64,000 nucleotides of DNA from Prevotella sp. (GCA_016287755.1 JAEEWT010000014.1:36027-100026); one strand, 5' to 3'; shown: positions 34,135-45,734, counted from the first letter of the stretch. Program-made: numbers and translations. Notes: generated from the sequence alone by a model not told the origin.

Positions 34135-35463
34135 ATGAACCACAAGTATTTCCCGCATACCGAGGAGGAAATCCAGCAGATGCTCAAAGTGGCAGGGGTT
34201 GACTCGTTAGACGGACTCTATGCGGATGTGCCTGAGGATATTCGCTTCAAAGGCGACTACGAGATCGCGGATGCGATGAGCGAGTTGGAAATCCGTCAGT
34301 TCTTCAACACCTTGGGGATGATGAACGATCAGCTGACGTGCTTTGCCGGTGCTGGTGTATATGATCATTATACACCGTCGGTGATTCCCAGTATCGTGGA
34401 GCGCTCTGAGTTTCTGACCAGCTATACACCGTATCAGGCGGAGATCTCTCAGGGTACGCTGCACTATATCTTCGAGTATCAGAGTATGATGGCGGAGCTT
34501 ACTGGCATGGATGTGTCGAATGCATCGATGTACGACGGGGCTACTGCTACTGCCGAGGCGGTGATGATGGCTTTCGCCGCAGGAAAGAAATGCACGAAGG
34601 TATTGGTAAGCAACACCATCGACCCGAAAGTGCGCCGCGTGATTGATACCTATGCGAAGTTCCACGGTATTGAGATCGTAGGGATTGAAGCGAAGGAGGG
34701 TGTTACCGACAAGGCGGACATGGAAAAGAAACTCGCTGAGGGTGGTGTGGCTGGCGTGGTGGTACAGATGCCGAACTATTATGGTATCGTAGAGGACTAT
34801 ACCGGCTTTGCTAATGCGATCCATGAGCAGAAGGGGTTGTTCATCATGAACAGCATTGCTGCTGATCTGGCGGTGCTGAAATCGCCTAAGGAATGGGGCG
34901 CTGACATCGCAGCTGGCGACGGACAGAGTTTAGGTATCCCCATGACATTCGGCGGACCGTCGGTGGGTTATCTGTGCTGCACGGAGAAGCTCATCAGGAA
35001 GATGCCTGGAAGAATCGTGGGTATGACGAAGGATAGTCGTGACCAGCGTGCTTTTGTACTGACACTTCAGGCTCGTGAACAGCATATACGCCGACAGAAG
35101 GCTACTTCGAACATCTGCTCGAATCAGAGTCTGATGGCGTTGTTCGTTACCATCTACCTCTCTCTGATGGGTAAGCAGGGCATGAAGGAAGCTGCTGAGC
35201 AGTCGTATGCCGGTGCTCACTATCTGTGCGACAAGCTCATAGAAACGGGCTTGTTTAAGCGTACATTCAACCAGCCGTTCTTCAATGAGTTCTGCGTTAC
35301 CTACGAAGGGGATGTGGATGCGCTGCAGAAGAAATGCATGGAACTGGGCTATCTCGCCGGTGTGAAAATCGATGCTCACACGGTGATGTTTGCCGTTACT
35401 GAAAAACGTACCAAAGAGGACATCGACGATCTGGTAGAAATCATCAAGGAGGGCAAGAAATGA
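34135..35463 (+). CDS. gcvPA: glycine dehydrogenase (decarboxylating) subunit 1
   Basis: The 442-residue N-terminal half of the P protein has family-typical stretches YTPYQAEISQGTLHYIFEYQ, MDVSNASMYDGATATAEAVM and GIPMTFGGPSVGYLCCTEKL. It forms the heterotetrameric P protein with subunit 2 but lacks the PLP lysine, which is in GcvPB. The stop overlaps the gcvPB start by 4 nt. Confidence 0.96.
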   Translation: MNHKYFPHTEEEIQQMLKVAGVDSLDGLYADVPEDIRFKGDYEIADAMSELEIRQFFNTLGMMNDQLTCFAGAGVYDHYTPSVIPSIVERSEFLTSYTPYQAEISQGTLHYIFEYQSMMAELTGMDVSNASMYDGATATAEAVMMAFAAGKKCTKVLVSNTIDPKVRRVIDTYAKFHGIEIVGIEAKEGVTDKADMEKKLAEGGVAGVVVQMPNYYGIVEDYTGFANAIHEQKGLFIMNSIAADLAVLKSPKEWGADIAAGDGQSLGIPMTFGGPSVGYLCCTEKLIRKMPGRIVGMTKDSRDQRAFVLTLQAREQHIRRQKATSNICSNQSLMALFVTIYLSLMGKQGMKEAAEQSYAGAHYLCDKLIETGLFKRTFNQPFFNEFCVTYEGDVDALQKKCMELGYLAGVKIDAHTVMFAVTEKRTKEDIDDLVEIIKEGKK

Positions 35464-36953
35464 ACAATAGACTATATGGTAACCTGATCTTCGAACTGTC
35501 GAAAGAGGGTCGTAGGGGCTATTCTTTGCCTCAGAACAGATATGGAATCTACTCCGCAGAGGAACTGCCAGATGCACTGAAGCGAAAGGAAGAGGCGCAG
35601 TTGCCTGAGTGTGATGAGATGACCGTGGTACGCCACTACACGAATCACAGTGCGAACAACTTCGGCGTGAACAACGGATTCTATCCCTTGGGAAGCTGTA
35701 CGATGAAATACAACCCCGTGATCAACGAGGAGATTGCAGCCATGAAGGAGTTCGCTGAACTGCATCCATTGCAGCCGGCAGAGACTTGTCAGGGTGCGCT
35801 CGAGGTGTATTACTGTGTGCAGCAGGCTTTGTCGGAGCTCGCAGGACTGAGTGAGTTCACGCTCAACCCTTGTGCTGGAGCGCATGGAGAGCTCACAGGA
35901 CTGATGGTAATCCGCGCCTATCATGAGAGTCGTGGGGATAACCAACGTACGAAGGTAATCGTGCCCGACTCAGCTCATGGTACGAATCCTGCCTCGGCAG
36001 CGGTGTGCGGACTGGACATCTTGGAGGTGAAGAGTACGGAAAACGGACTCGTAGATCTGCCTGACCTCATCGCGCTGATTGAGGAACACGGACCGGAGAT
36101 CGCGGGAATGATGATGACAAACCCGAATACCTTAGGTTTGTTCGAAAAGGATATTCCTGAGATTGCCAAGAGGATACACGACTGTGGCGGACTGATGTAT
36201 TACGACGGGGCGAACCTGAATCCGATGCTGGGGGCTTGTCGTCCTGGTGACATGGGATTCGACGTGATGCATATCAATCTGCACAAGACATTCTCCACAC
36301 CTCATGGTGGCGGAGGTCCAGGAAGCGGTCCTGTGGGAGTAAGGAAAGGTTTGGAGCCCTTCCTCCCTACTCCACGCGTCATCCTGAATGAAGAGGAGAA
36401 TATGCTGACTGTTGAGACGGATAATGACCAGTCGTTGGGCAGCATCGGATCGTTCTTCGGAAACTTCGGCGTGATTCTTCGTGCCTTTACCTATATTCTT
36501 TCTATGGGTAAGCAGTATATCAAGATGGTGGGTCCTTTGGCCACACTGAATGCAAACTATATCAAGGAGAGTCTGAAGGATGTGTACGAACTGCCTATTG
36601 GCGGACTGTGTAAGCATGAGTTTGTGTTCGACGGACTGAAGGATAAGTCAACGGGTGTGACCACCATGGATGTGGCCAAACGACTGCTCGACTATGGTTA
36701 TCATGCGCCTACCATCTATTTCCCGCTACTCTTCCACGAGAGTCTGATGATTGAGCCTACGGAGAACGAGAGCAAGGAGACCATAGACGGATTTATCCAA
36801 GTGATGCGGAAGATTGCGCAGGAGGCAAAGGAGAATCCTGAACTAGTGAAGAGCGCACCGCATAACACGCCCATCGGACGTGTGGATGATGTGCTGGCTG
36901 CCAAGCATCCTGTAGTAACCTTCCGTCAAATGAAAAACGAAGAGCAGGCATGA
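35460..36953 (+). CDS. gcvPB: glycine dehydrogenase (decarboxylating) subunit 2
   Basis: The 497-residue PLP-binding half has PLP lysine Lys276 in HINLHKTFSTPHGGGGPG, with PLGSCTMKYNP and SAHGTNPASAAVCG upstream. It decarboxylates glycine and loads the aminomethyl group on GcvH. It overlaps both neighbours by 4 nt. Confidence 0.96.
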   Translation: MNNRLYGNLIFELSKEGRRGYSLPQNRYGIYSAEELPDALKRKEEAQLPECDEMTVVRHYTNHSANNFGVNNGFYPLGSCTMKYNPVINEEIAAMKEFAELHPLQPAETCQGALEVYYCVQQALSELAGLSEFTLNPCAGAHGELTGLMVIRAYHESRGDNQRTKVIVPDSAHGTNPASAAVCGLDILEVKSTENGLVDLPDLIALIEEHGPEIAGMMMTNPNTLGLFEKDIPEIAKRIHDCGGLMYYDGANLNPMLGACRPGDMGFDVMHINLHKTFSTPHGGGGPGSGPVGVRKGLEPFLPTPRVILNEEENMLTVETDNDQSLGSIGSFFGNFGVILRAFTYILSMGKQYIKMVGPLATLNANYIKESLKDVYELPIGGLCKHEFVFDGLKDKSTGVTTMDVAKRLLDYGYHAPTIYFPLLFHESLMIEPTENESKETIDGFIQVMRKIAQEAKENPELVKSAPHNTPIGRVDDVLAAKHPVVTFRQMKNEEQA

Positions 36954-38260
36954 AGGAACTGATCATCATCGGCAGCGGACCAGGTGGCTACAGAACAGCT
37001 GCGTATGCCGCAAGTAAGGGTATCCATACCACCATCTTCGAAGATAAGGAGGCGGGCGGTACATGTCTGAACTGCGGATGTATTCCAACAAAAACGCTTT
37101 GTCATGAGGCGGAGATAGCCGATATATTGAAGGATAAAGGTATTGACTCTGTCGACTTCTCCGCAATCATGGCACGGAAAAATGCGGTGATTGAACAGTT
37201 GCGTTCGGGTGTGGAAACGGTACTGCAAGGTGAGAACATTTCGTTCGTGAAGGCGCATGCAATGTTCAAGGATGAGAAAACCGTGGTGGCTGACGGTCAG
37301 GAATATACGGCCGACAAGTTCATCATTGCCACGGGATCACATGCTAAGATGCTGCCCATTGAGGGAATCGACCAGTCCAACGTGATGACTTCCACGGAAC
37401 TGCTGAATATCACTGAGGTGCCGAAACGGCTGTGTATCGTAGGTGCTGGGGTGATTGGCATGGAGATGGCTTCGGTGTTCAATAGCTTGGGAAGTGAAGT
37501 GACGGTCATCGAGTTCCTCAAGGAGTGTTTGCCGATGGTTGACAGTGATATTGCCAAACGGCTCCGTCAGACCATAGCCAAACGGGGCGTTACCTTCTTC
37601 ATGCAGAGTGGCGTGAAACGGATCGATGGTAACACGGTGTTCTTCGAACGAAAAGGGAAAGAGGAACAGGTGGAAGCGGATATCATACTCATCGCTACAG
37701 GACGTGGGGCCAATGTGGATGGTCTCGGATTGGAGAATACTGGCGTGAACTTCTCTCCCAGAGGAATAGAGGTGGATGAGAACATGCAAACCAATATCCC
37801 GCATATCTATGCCATTGGCGATGTGAATGCAAGGATGATGCTGGCTCATGCGGCTACCTTCCAGGGGATGAAGGCTGTGAACCACATGCTGGGCATCGGG
37901 GATGAGATCAACTTGGACATGATGCCTGCTGCCATCTTTACGAAACCTGAGGCGGCTTGCGTGGGTCTATCTGAAGATCAGTGCAAAGAGAAAGGGATAA
38001 GCTTCCTTTGTAAGAAGGGATTCTATCGTGCCAATGGTAAGGCATTAGCAATGGATGAGACCGACGGCTTACTCAAGCTGATGACCGATGAGAACGGATT
38101 GATTCTCGGCTGTCATGTGTTCGGTGCCCACGCAGCGGATATCGTACAGGAAGTGAGTGTACTGATGTGCAAACATACCAACATTCACGAACTGGCACAA
38201 ATGGTGCATATACATCCCACACTCAGTGAGATCCTATCGGATACGGCGATGATGTTCTAA
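36950..38260 (+). CDS. lpd: dihydrolipoyl dehydrogenase
   Basis: The 436-residue flavoprotein has an FAD-binding IIGSGPGGYRTA (6-17), redox-active disulfide Cys39/Cys44 in GGTCLNCGCIPTK, an NAD-binding GAGVIGMEMASV, and a C-terminal HIHPTLSEI with the active-site His. It is slightly shorter than the E. coli enzyme (474). It reoxidises dihydrolipoyl-GcvH, and its place in the operon makes it the dedicated L protein. Confidence 0.95.
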   Translation: MKELIIIGSGPGGYRTAAYAASKGIHTTIFEDKEAGGTCLNCGCIPTKTLCHEAEIADILKDKGIDSVDFSAIMARKNAVIEQLRSGVETVLQGENISFVKAHAMFKDEKTVVADGQEYTADKFIIATGSHAKMLPIEGIDQSNVMTSTELLNITEVPKRLCIVGAGVIGMEMASVFNSLGSEVTVIEFLKECLPMVDSDIAKRLRQTIAKRGVTFFMQSGVKRIDGNTVFFERKGKEEQVEADIILIATGRGANVDGLGLENTGVNFSPRGIEVDENMQTNIPHIYAIGDVNARMMLAHAATFQGMKAVNHMLGIGDEINLDMMPAAIFTKPEAACVGLSEDQCKEKGISFLCKKGFYRANGKALAMDETDGLLKLMTDENGLILGCHVFGAHAADIVQEVSVLMCKHTNIHELAQMVHIHPTLSEILSDTAMMF

Positions 38261-38304
38261 GATGAACATTAAACATTAAACATTAAACATTAAAGATTAA
38301 ACAA
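38261..38304. repeat. ACATTAA heptamer array
   Basis: Four or more copies of the 7-bp word ACATTAA lie between the lpd stop and the terminator. Confidence 0.75.
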
Positions 38305-38344
38305 AAAAAATAAGGATTAAGAAAAGTCTTAATCCTTATTTTTT
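38305..38344. terminator. bidirectional terminator between lpd and atpG
   Basis: A perfect 18-bp stem (38305-38322 / 38327-38344) with loop AAAG; A-run on one side and T-run on the other, so it can stop both convergent operons. Confidence 0.9.
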
Positions 38345-38346
38345 GA

Positions 38347-39321
38347 TTAGTTGTTGACCGTTCCTCCAACAATGTCGAGCAACTCTGAGGTGATGGCCTG
38401 CTGACGACTCTTGTTGTACTGCAGGTTCAACTCACGAAGCAGCTCATCGGCATTGTCGGTAGCGGTCTGCATGGCCACCATACGGGCGGCATGCTCCGAT
38501 GCATTACTGTCGAGCAAGGCCGTATAAAGCATCAGGTGAGCAAGTTTTGGAACAAGCTGTGAGAGCACAGTATCCATGTCTGGCTCCACGATGAAGTTAT
38601 CGTTCAACGGCTTCACTTCTTCCTTCTCGCCTCTTGCCTCTTTCTTCTCACCTCTCTTCTTCAGGTACTCCTGACTCTCCTTCGTGGCAATCACTGAGGT
38701 AAGGTCACGCTCATGATCGCGTTCAAGCTCCTCTTCGATGTCGATAGGAAGGAAGGTCTTACGGGTAAGCACCTGCGAACCGGCGCTCTTGAAATGATGA
38801 TAGATCAGTTCCACCTTGTCAATCTCCCCTTCCAGGAACTTCATTCCAAGTTCCCGCGCAATCTCAATACAATCATGCGCATTAGGCTTGTCGGCCAAGG
38901 AAGAATACTCACCCATCGTCTTCAATCCCATCTTGTTGGCCTTCTCATAGACCTTACGACCAATGGGATAGATCTCGATGTTCTCTAGACCGATCTGCTG
39001 GGCATATTCATCCACTGCTTGCGTCATCATCTTGATGGTGTTAGCATTGAATCCGCCACAGAGGGAAGAGTTCGAAGAAAAGACTACAAGAGCAACCCTT
39101 TGTACAGGGCGCACCTGGTCGAACGGGGTCTGAGAATCGGCTTCTGCTGCGAGGAACGACTTGAGGATATGCTCCAGCAAGGTCTCGTAAGGCAGCATGT
39201 TCTGAATGGCCACCTGTGCGTGATGCAGCTTACTGGAGGCTACCATCTTCATCGCCGACGTGATCTTCCGCGTGGAATTGACAGAGGCAATACGACCTTT
39301 GATTTCTTTCAACGAAGGCAT
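38347..39321 (-). CDS. atpG: ATP synthase subunit gamma
   Basis: The 324-residue protein is about 30 longer than usual. The N-terminus SLKEIKGRIASVNSTRKITS and C-terminus RQQAITSELLDIVGG are canonical coiled-coil ends of the rotor shaft. Residues about 222-236 (KRGEKKEARGEKEEV) form a charged insert. Its DNA (38614-38658) is made of the same CTTCTCACCTCT/TTGCCTCT words as nearby spacers, so a repeat seems to have been absorbed in frame. It is the last gene of the atp operon. Confidence 0.95.
   Translation of the reverse strand: MPSLKEIKGRIASVNSTRKITSAMKMVASSKLHHAQVAIQNMLPYETLLEHILKSFLAAEADSQTPFDQVRPVQRVALVVFSSNSSLCGGFNANTIKMMTQAVDEYAQQIGLENIEIYPIGRKVYEKANKMGLKTMGEYSSLADKPNAHDCIEIARELGMKFLEGEIDKVELIYHHFKSAGSQVLTRKTFLPIDIEEELERDHERDLTSVIATKESQEYLKKRGEKKEARGEKEEVKPLNDNFIVEPDMDTVLSQLVPKLAHLMLYTALLDSNASEHAARMVAMQTATDNADELLRELNLQYNKSRQQAITSELLDIVGGTVNN
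38614..38662. repeat. word repeat inside atpG
   Basis: Read on the plus strand it contains TTCTCGCCTC, TTGCCTC and TTCTCACCTC in series, resembling the arms of the gcvH-flanking elements and the AAGAGGCAAG array near 29540. Confidence 0.55.
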
Positions 39322-39324
39322 AGG

Positions 39325-40911
39325 CTAGGCTTTATACGTTCCTGCAATGTCAGCCATGACGGCTTCGATCTTAGCAGTCGTCTCATCGTCAATCTTACCG
39401 TTGGCAAGAGTTTCGATGACCTCAGGGTTGGCAGAGCGCAACTTATCGAGGAAAGCCGTCTGACACTCACGTACCTTAGGAATAGGTACCTCGCGCATCA
39501 ATCCGTGCACACCGCAATAAAGGATAGCAATCTGCTCGCCTACGGGCATAGGACTGTACTGCGGCTGGATGAGCAACTGGTTGTTCTTTCGTCCACGGTC
39601 GAGGGTCATGGCCGTCACAGCATCCATATCACTGGAGAACTTCGAGAAGGCCTCGAGCTCACGATACTGCGCCTGGTCGATCTTCAACGTACCGGCCACT
39701 TTCTTCATTGACTTGATCTGTGCCGAACCACCCACACGTGATACGGAAATACCAACGTTGATGGCTGGACGGAAACCTTGGTTGAAGAGGTCGCTCTCCA
39801 AGAAGATCTGTCCGTCGGTGATAGAGATCACGTTCGTGGGGATGTAAGCGGATACGTCACCTGCCTGTGTCTCGATGATTGGCAGAGCTGTCAAAGAGCC
39901 ACCACCCTTCACATGTCCCTTCATGCACTCGGGCAGGTCGTTCATCTGCTCAGCCACTTCCTGCTGCTCGTTCATCTTTGCTGCTCGCTCCAAGAGACGA
40001 GAGTGCAGATAGAACACATCACCAGGATAAGCCTCACGTCCTGAAGGACGGCGGAGAATCAGTGATACCTCACGGTAGGCAACAGCCTGCTTGGAGAGGT
40101 CGTCATATACAACCAGTGCTGGCAGACCGCGGTCGCGGAAATACTCACCGATGGCAGCACCTGCAAAGGGTGCATAGTACTGCATAGCTGCAGGATCAGC
40201 AGCAGTAGCAGCTACCACGATGGTATAAGGCATGGCCCCATGTTCCTGTAAGGTAGATACGAGGGTGGCAACCGTACTGGCTTTCTGACCAATAGCCACA
40301 TAGATACAATAAACAGGCTTACCAGCCTCATAGAAACTCTTCTGGTTGATGATTGTATCCACGGCAATGGCGGTCTTACCTGTCTGACGGTCACCGATAA
40401 TCAGCTCACGCTGACCACGACCGATGGGAATCATCGAGTCGATGGCCTTCAAGCCCGTCTGCAGCGGCTCCTTCACCGGCTGACGATAGATCACACCCGG
40501 AGCCTTACGGTCGAGCGGCATCTCGAAAGCATCGCTCAAGTCAATGTCTCCCTTACCGTCGATGGCCTGACCCAGCGGATTGATGACACGTCCCAGCATG
40601 TTGTCATTGACACGGATAGAGGCGATACGCTTGGTACGCTTCACCACCATGCCTTCCTTGATGCCTGAGGTGGAACCTAAGAGCACACAACCCACGTTGT
40701 CTTCCTCCAGATTCATCACGATAGCCATGGTTCCGTTTTCGAATTCCAGCAGCTCGTTCGCCTCGGCATTGCGCAGTCCGTAGATACGGGCTACACCATC
40801 ACTGACGGTCAGCACGGTTCCCACCTCTTCGAACTTCTCGGCATTGGTGATTCCCTTAAGCTGATCGAGCAGTACCTGGGATACTTCGCTTGGTTTAATC
40901 TTATCTGACAT
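39325..40911 (-). CDS. atpA: ATP synthase subunit alpha
   Basis: The 528-residue protein has P-loop GDRQTGKT (173-180), the regulatory nucleotide site, and the family signature [14 protein letters not shown]. It forms the alpha3beta3 head with AtpD. Confidence 0.97.
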   Translation of the reverse strand: MSDKIKPSEVSQVLLDQLKGITNAEKFEEVGTVLTVSDGVARIYGLRNAEANELLEFENGTMAIVMNLEEDNVGCVLLGSTSGIKEGMVVKRTKRIASIRVNDNMLGRVINPLGQAIDGKGDIDLSDAFEMPLDRKAPGVIYRQPVKEPLQTGLKAIDSMIPIGRGQRELIIGDRQTGKTAIAVDTIINQKSFYEAGKPVYCIYVAIGQKASTVATLVSTLQEHGAMPYTIVVAATAADPAAMQYYAPFAGAAIGEYFRDRGLPALVVYDDLSKQAVAYREVSLILRRPSGREAYPGDVFYLHSRLLERAAKMNEQQEVAEQMNDLPECMKGHVKGGGSLTALPIIETQAGDVSAYIPTNVISITDGQIFLESDLFNQGFRPAINVGISVSRVGGSAQIKSMKKVAGTLKIDQAQYRELEAFSKFSSDMDAVTAMTLDRGRKNNQLLIQPQYSPMPVGEQIAILYCGVHGLMREVPIPKVRECQTAFLDKLRSANPEVIETLANGKIDDETTAKIEAVMADIAGTYKA

Positions 40912-40960
40912 TGTTTTCTGTTATTCGTTATTACGTTATTACGTCATGACGTTATTACGT
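40912..40960. repeat. GTTATTAC octamer array
   Basis: The atpH-atpA spacer consists of repeated GTTATTAC words with one ACGTCATGACGT palindrome. Confidence 0.65.
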
Positions 40961-41497
40961 TCATTTACTTAATTGAGTGAGAATGGAATTCAACTTCGTC
41001 TTGACACTCGCATCCATGCGATAGGTGTCGTACTCGAGGATGAAACCACCGATGATATCGGGATCCACCTCCGACTCAAACTCCACTGTTCCATTAGTCT
41101 TGCCCTCCACCATCTGTCGCATCTTCTGCTCTGTGGCAGGTGTAACGGCGGCAGCAGTGATGAGACGTCCACGGATGATATTCTTCTGTTGACGGTAAAG
41201 CGTGACGTACGAATTAGCGATGAACTGCATCACACGCTCCCGATCTTCCTTCAGCACCAGCTTGATGAAAGACTTGGTAAGGTCGGAAGACTTCTCACCG
41301 ACGGCAGTCAGCAACAAAGCTTCCTTCTTCTCCTTCGAGAGCATCGGATTGTCAATCGTGAACCGTAGCTGCGGCACTTCGACGTAGCTCTTGGCGAGCT
41401 GCTGCATCTCCGTGTACACAGCATCCTCGATCTTCGCTTCGGTCGCACTCTTGAGCAGTGCACGAGCGTATCTTACCGATATGACTCCAATATCCAT
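40961..41497 (-). CDS. atpH: ATP synthase subunit delta
   Basis: The 178-residue OSCP-type stator subunit begins GVISVRYARALLKSATEAK and ends with the beta-strand domain GGFILEYDTYRMDASVKTKL. It links the F1 head to the b-subunit stalk. Confidence 0.95.
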   Translation of the reverse strand: MDIGVISVRYARALLKSATEAKIEDAVYTEMQQLAKSYVEVPQLRFTIDNPMLSKEKKEALLLTAVGEKSSDLTKSFIKLVLKEDRERVMQFIANSYVTLYRQQKNIIRGRLITAAAVTPATEQKMRQMVEGKTNGTVEFESEVDPDIIGGFILEYDTYRMDASVKTKLNSILTQLSK

Positions 41498-41509
41498 ACG
41501 TTAAATACC

Positions 41510-42025
41510 TTAGTTAACAGTAGAAACATCATCCAGCATACGGTCAATCAGATCCATCTGCGACTTGTCGTCTTTCAGGTTCTGCCTGAGAACCTTCTCG
41601 GCGATATCGACACTCAGCGTGGCTACTTGACTGCGGATATCAGCAATGGCGGCCTTTTTCTCCTGTTCGATGGCAGTTTTCGCATCGTCCAGCAGACGGG
41701 CACCTTCTGCCCTTGCCTTTTCCTGCGCCTTCTCCACAATAGCGTCACGCGTCTCTGCAGCCTCTTTCAGTATCTGAGCCTGCTTCTCACGAGCCTCTTG
41801 CAAGATGGATTCACCTTCTTTCTCGATATTGGCGAGACGCTCCTGGGCTTCGTGAGCCTTGCGGAGACTCTCGTCGATATAGTTCTTGCGTTCCTCCACC
41901 ATACCAGTGATGACGGGGAAGCCGAACTTGGCTAGAAGGAGAAAGACCACCAAGAACGCCACCAACATCCAGAAGAATAATCCGAAGTCGGGCGTTAATA
42001 TTGATGGTAAGTTAATTGAGCCCAT
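41510..42025 (-). CDS. atpF: ATP synthase subunit b
   Basis: From the ATG at 42025 (a GTG two codons earlier is less likely) the protein has 171 residues. One N-terminal membrane segment (about 10-31, FFWMLVAFLVVFLLLAKFGF) is followed by a long charged coiled coil (33-130), the peripheral stalk. Confidence 0.94.
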   Translation of the reverse strand: MGSINLPSILTPDFGLFFWMLVAFLVVFLLLAKFGFPVITGMVEERKNYIDESLRKAHEAQERLANIEKEGESILQEAREKQAQILKEAAETRDAIVEKAQEKARAEGARLLDDAKTAIEQEKKAAIADIRSQVATLSVDIAEKVLRQNLKDDKSQMDLIDRMLDDVSTVN

Positions 42026-42046
42026 TTGCACAGATGAATTTAATGA

Positions 42047-42301
42047 TTAAAGGAATACGCAGAGTGCGCATACAACGACAGCGAACAGGGCAACACCCTC
42101 AACGAATGCAGCTGTCAGAATCATGTTCGTACGGATGGTTCCTGCAGCTTCCGGCTGACGAGCGATGGCATCCATGGCGTTTCCACCGATACGACCGATA
42201 CCCAGACCGGCACCAATTGCTGCAATACCTGCGCCGAGACCGGCACCAAACTTAGCAAGACCAGCAGAAGCGGCTGCCTGTAAAATCAATGTTGATAACA
42301 T
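42047..42301 (-). CDS. atpE: ATP synthase subunit c
   Basis: The 84-residue hairpin has a Gly-rich first helix (GAGLGAGIAAIGAGLGIG), the polar loop ARQPEA and a second helix with the ion-binding Glu in AAFVEGVALF. No Ser/Thr follows the Glu, which favours H+ over Na+ (inference). Confidence 0.96.
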   Translation of the reverse strand: MLSTLILQAAASAGLAKFGAGLGAGIAAIGAGLGIGRIGGNAMDAIARQPEAAGTIRTNMILTAAFVEGVALFAVVVCALCVFL

Positions 42302-42343
42302 AATCTTTAATTTTTAATGGTTATTAATTAATGTATTATAGAT

Positions 42344-43420
42344 CTATTCGTGATGCTCAGGATGAGCCAGTCCGATAAAGACGGCACTGAGCATGGTAAA
42401 GACGTATGCCTGAATGAAAGCCACCAGGAACTCCAGACAGTTCATGAAAAGCATCATGACAAAGCTGAGCAAAGTCAGACCAGAGCCGAGGAAGGCATTC
42501 AACGACCAGCCAATGAAGATGATAGCCGTAAACGACAGGATGATAGCATGACCTGCCATCATGTTGGCAAAGAGACGGACCATCAGGGCGAAGGGCTTGG
42601 TGATGATTCCAAAGACCTCGATAATCGGCATGATGGCGGCAGGATAAGCCTTCAGGAACATCGGCACATCGGGCCAGAAGATTTCCTTCCAGTATTCCTT
42701 ATTACCGAAGAGGTTAACGGCCAACATCGTACAGAGGGCCAGGAAGAACGTGATATTGATGTTACCCGTTACATTGGCTCCACCTGGGAATATGGGTAAT
42801 AACCCCAGCATATTGGTGATAAGGATGAAGAAGAAGGCCGTCAGCAGATAAGGTGCGTAAGGACGGTAGTGCTTCTCTCCTATTGAGTCGCGGATAAGGT
42901 CATCGTGAATAGACATCACGAGCATCTCTACCATGCCTACGAATCCCTTGGGCACATCCTTGGTTGGATCATGTTTCTTATACCAACGGGCACAGCCCAG
43001 GAAGATGACCAGCATGATAATCACCACAATCCATATCTGCAACACACTCTTGGTTATGCTGAGGTCCCACGGACGAACACTTGATCCGTCGGCCAGACGT
43101 TCGTAGATCTTGCCGTTCTTCTCTTCATTGAAGTAGAAGCCCATATAGTCTGTGCCCTCTTCTGCTGCTTCCTCGATGCGAGAACTGCAGAAAGCATGCC
43201 ACTTACCTGTGGCCTCGCTTCTTACAATCACTGGCAGAGGAATACTGATATGCTTCCCACCGATGGTGGTGATGTGCCACTCATAAGCATCAGCGAGGTG
43301 ACCAAGCACGATCTCTTTCACGTCTATCCCATCACTCTCACTTGCCGACACAGGTGTGGCGGTAGCAAGAAGGAAAGTCAGGCATAAAAGCAAATATCTC
43401 ATGTTATTCAGTTTATACAT
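42344..43420 (-). CDS. atpB: ATP synthase subunit a
   Basis: The 358-residue protein starts from the ATG at 43420; a second ATG at 43402 is also possible. An N-terminal signal-like segment (MRYLLLCLTFLLATATPVSA) and a periplasmic extension precede the usual membrane core, as in other Bacteroidota. The essential Arg lies in LMVRLFANMMAGH and the last helices include FLVAFIQAYVFTMLSAVF. It forms the proton half-channels beside the c ring. Confidence 0.94.
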   Translation of the reverse strand: MYKLNNMRYLLLCLTFLLATATPVSASESDGIDVKEIVLGHLADAYEWHITTIGGKHISIPLPVIVRSEATGKWHAFCSSRIEEAAEEGTDYMGFYFNEEKNGKIYERLADGSSVRPWDLSITKSVLQIWIVVIIMLVIFLGCARWYKKHDPTKDVPKGFVGMVEMLVMSIHDDLIRDSIGEKHYRPYAPYLLTAFFFILITNMLGLLPIFPGGANVTGNINITFFLALCTMLAVNLFGNKEYWKEIFWPDVPMFLKAYPAAIMPIIEVFGIITKPFALMVRLFANMMAGHAIILSFTAIIFIGWSLNAFLGSGLTLLSFVMMLFMNCLEFLVAFIQAYVFTMLSAVFIGLAHPEHHE

Positions 43421-43820
43421 TATTTTTAATCTTCTTCTCAATCTTGACGAAATACCAGGTATCGTAGATGAGAATCACGAAATAGTAAATCAAGAAAGTA
43501 ACGACGAAGAAAAGGATGGAATCCCGATTGTTCGCGATAAGGCAGTAGATGATTACCACAACGATAGCTGCAAACATCCTACAGGCGGACGCTGACAGAT
43601 ACAGTGTCGGTAAGCTGGCAGGTGACTTGGATGAAACCCACTTCCACACCATGGCATAGGCGATGCAGGCCACCAGTTGGAACACAGCCGAGATGCAGAT
43701 AGGTATCGTCATCCGCTCCACATTGCCCCATACGTTGACATAAAGCAGTGCCAGCAGGGTTATTCCTGCAATCAGACAGATACTCTGTCTCAGATATGTG
43801 TTCACTACGTCCTTAGTCAT
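43413..43820 (-). CDS. AtpI-like membrane protein of the ATP synthase operon
   Basis: The 135-residue protein has four predicted membrane segments (about 12-30, 38-60, 72-92, 98-122) and a basic tail. Its position between epsilon and a is conserved in Bacteroidales atp operons and matches where AtpI-type c-ring assembly factors occur, but no AtpI motif is clear. It overlaps atpC by 8 nt and atpB by 8 nt. Confidence 0.75.
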   Translation of the reverse strand: MTKDVVNTYLRQSICLIAGITLLALLYVNVWGNVERMTIPICISAVFQLVACIAYAMVWKWVSSKSPASLPTLYLSASACRMFAAIVVVIIYCLIANNRDSILFFVVTFLIYYFVILIYDTWYFVKIEKKIKNNV

Positions 43821-44064
43821 GTTCGTGAAGTTCTACACACAAACTAACCTGATTCTTCTGTACTGCCACGAAACCACCTGCAATCTTAATGGTATGCTTA
43901 CCGTCGGTGGTTTCATACACCACATCACCAACACCCAGCGATGAGATAATCGGTGCATGATTGGTCAGAATCTCGAACTGTCCCATCGTACCTGGCACCA
44001 ATACGTTCTCAACAACTCCGTCGTATTCAACCTTCTCGGGCGAAACTATCTTCAATTGCAACAT
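43813..44064 (-). CDS. atpC: ATP synthase subunit epsilon (short form)
   Basis: The 83-residue protein contains only the N-terminal beta-sandwich (LQLKIVSPEKVEYDGVVENV, GQFEILTNHAPIISSL). The C-terminal two-helix domain that can inhibit ATP hydrolysis is absent, which is usual in Bacteroidota. Confidence 0.93.
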   Translation of the reverse strand: MLQLKIVSPEKVEYDGVVENVLVPGTMGQFEILTNHAPIISSLGVGDVVYETTDGKHTIKIAGGFVAVQKNQVSLCVELHEHD

Positions 44065-44144
44065 AATGTCATTTTACTATTTTACAATTCTACTATTTTA
44101 CTATTGTCAATGGTCAAATCGTAAATTGTCCAATTGTCAAATGA
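44065..44144. repeat. short-word repeats between atpD and atpC
   Basis: The 80-bp spacer is built from TTTTACTATT and AATTGTCAAA-type words repeated with variations; no gene or terminator is visible. Confidence 0.55.
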
Positions 44145-45725
<1,581 letters not shown>

Positions 45726-45734
45726 TTATAAGCG

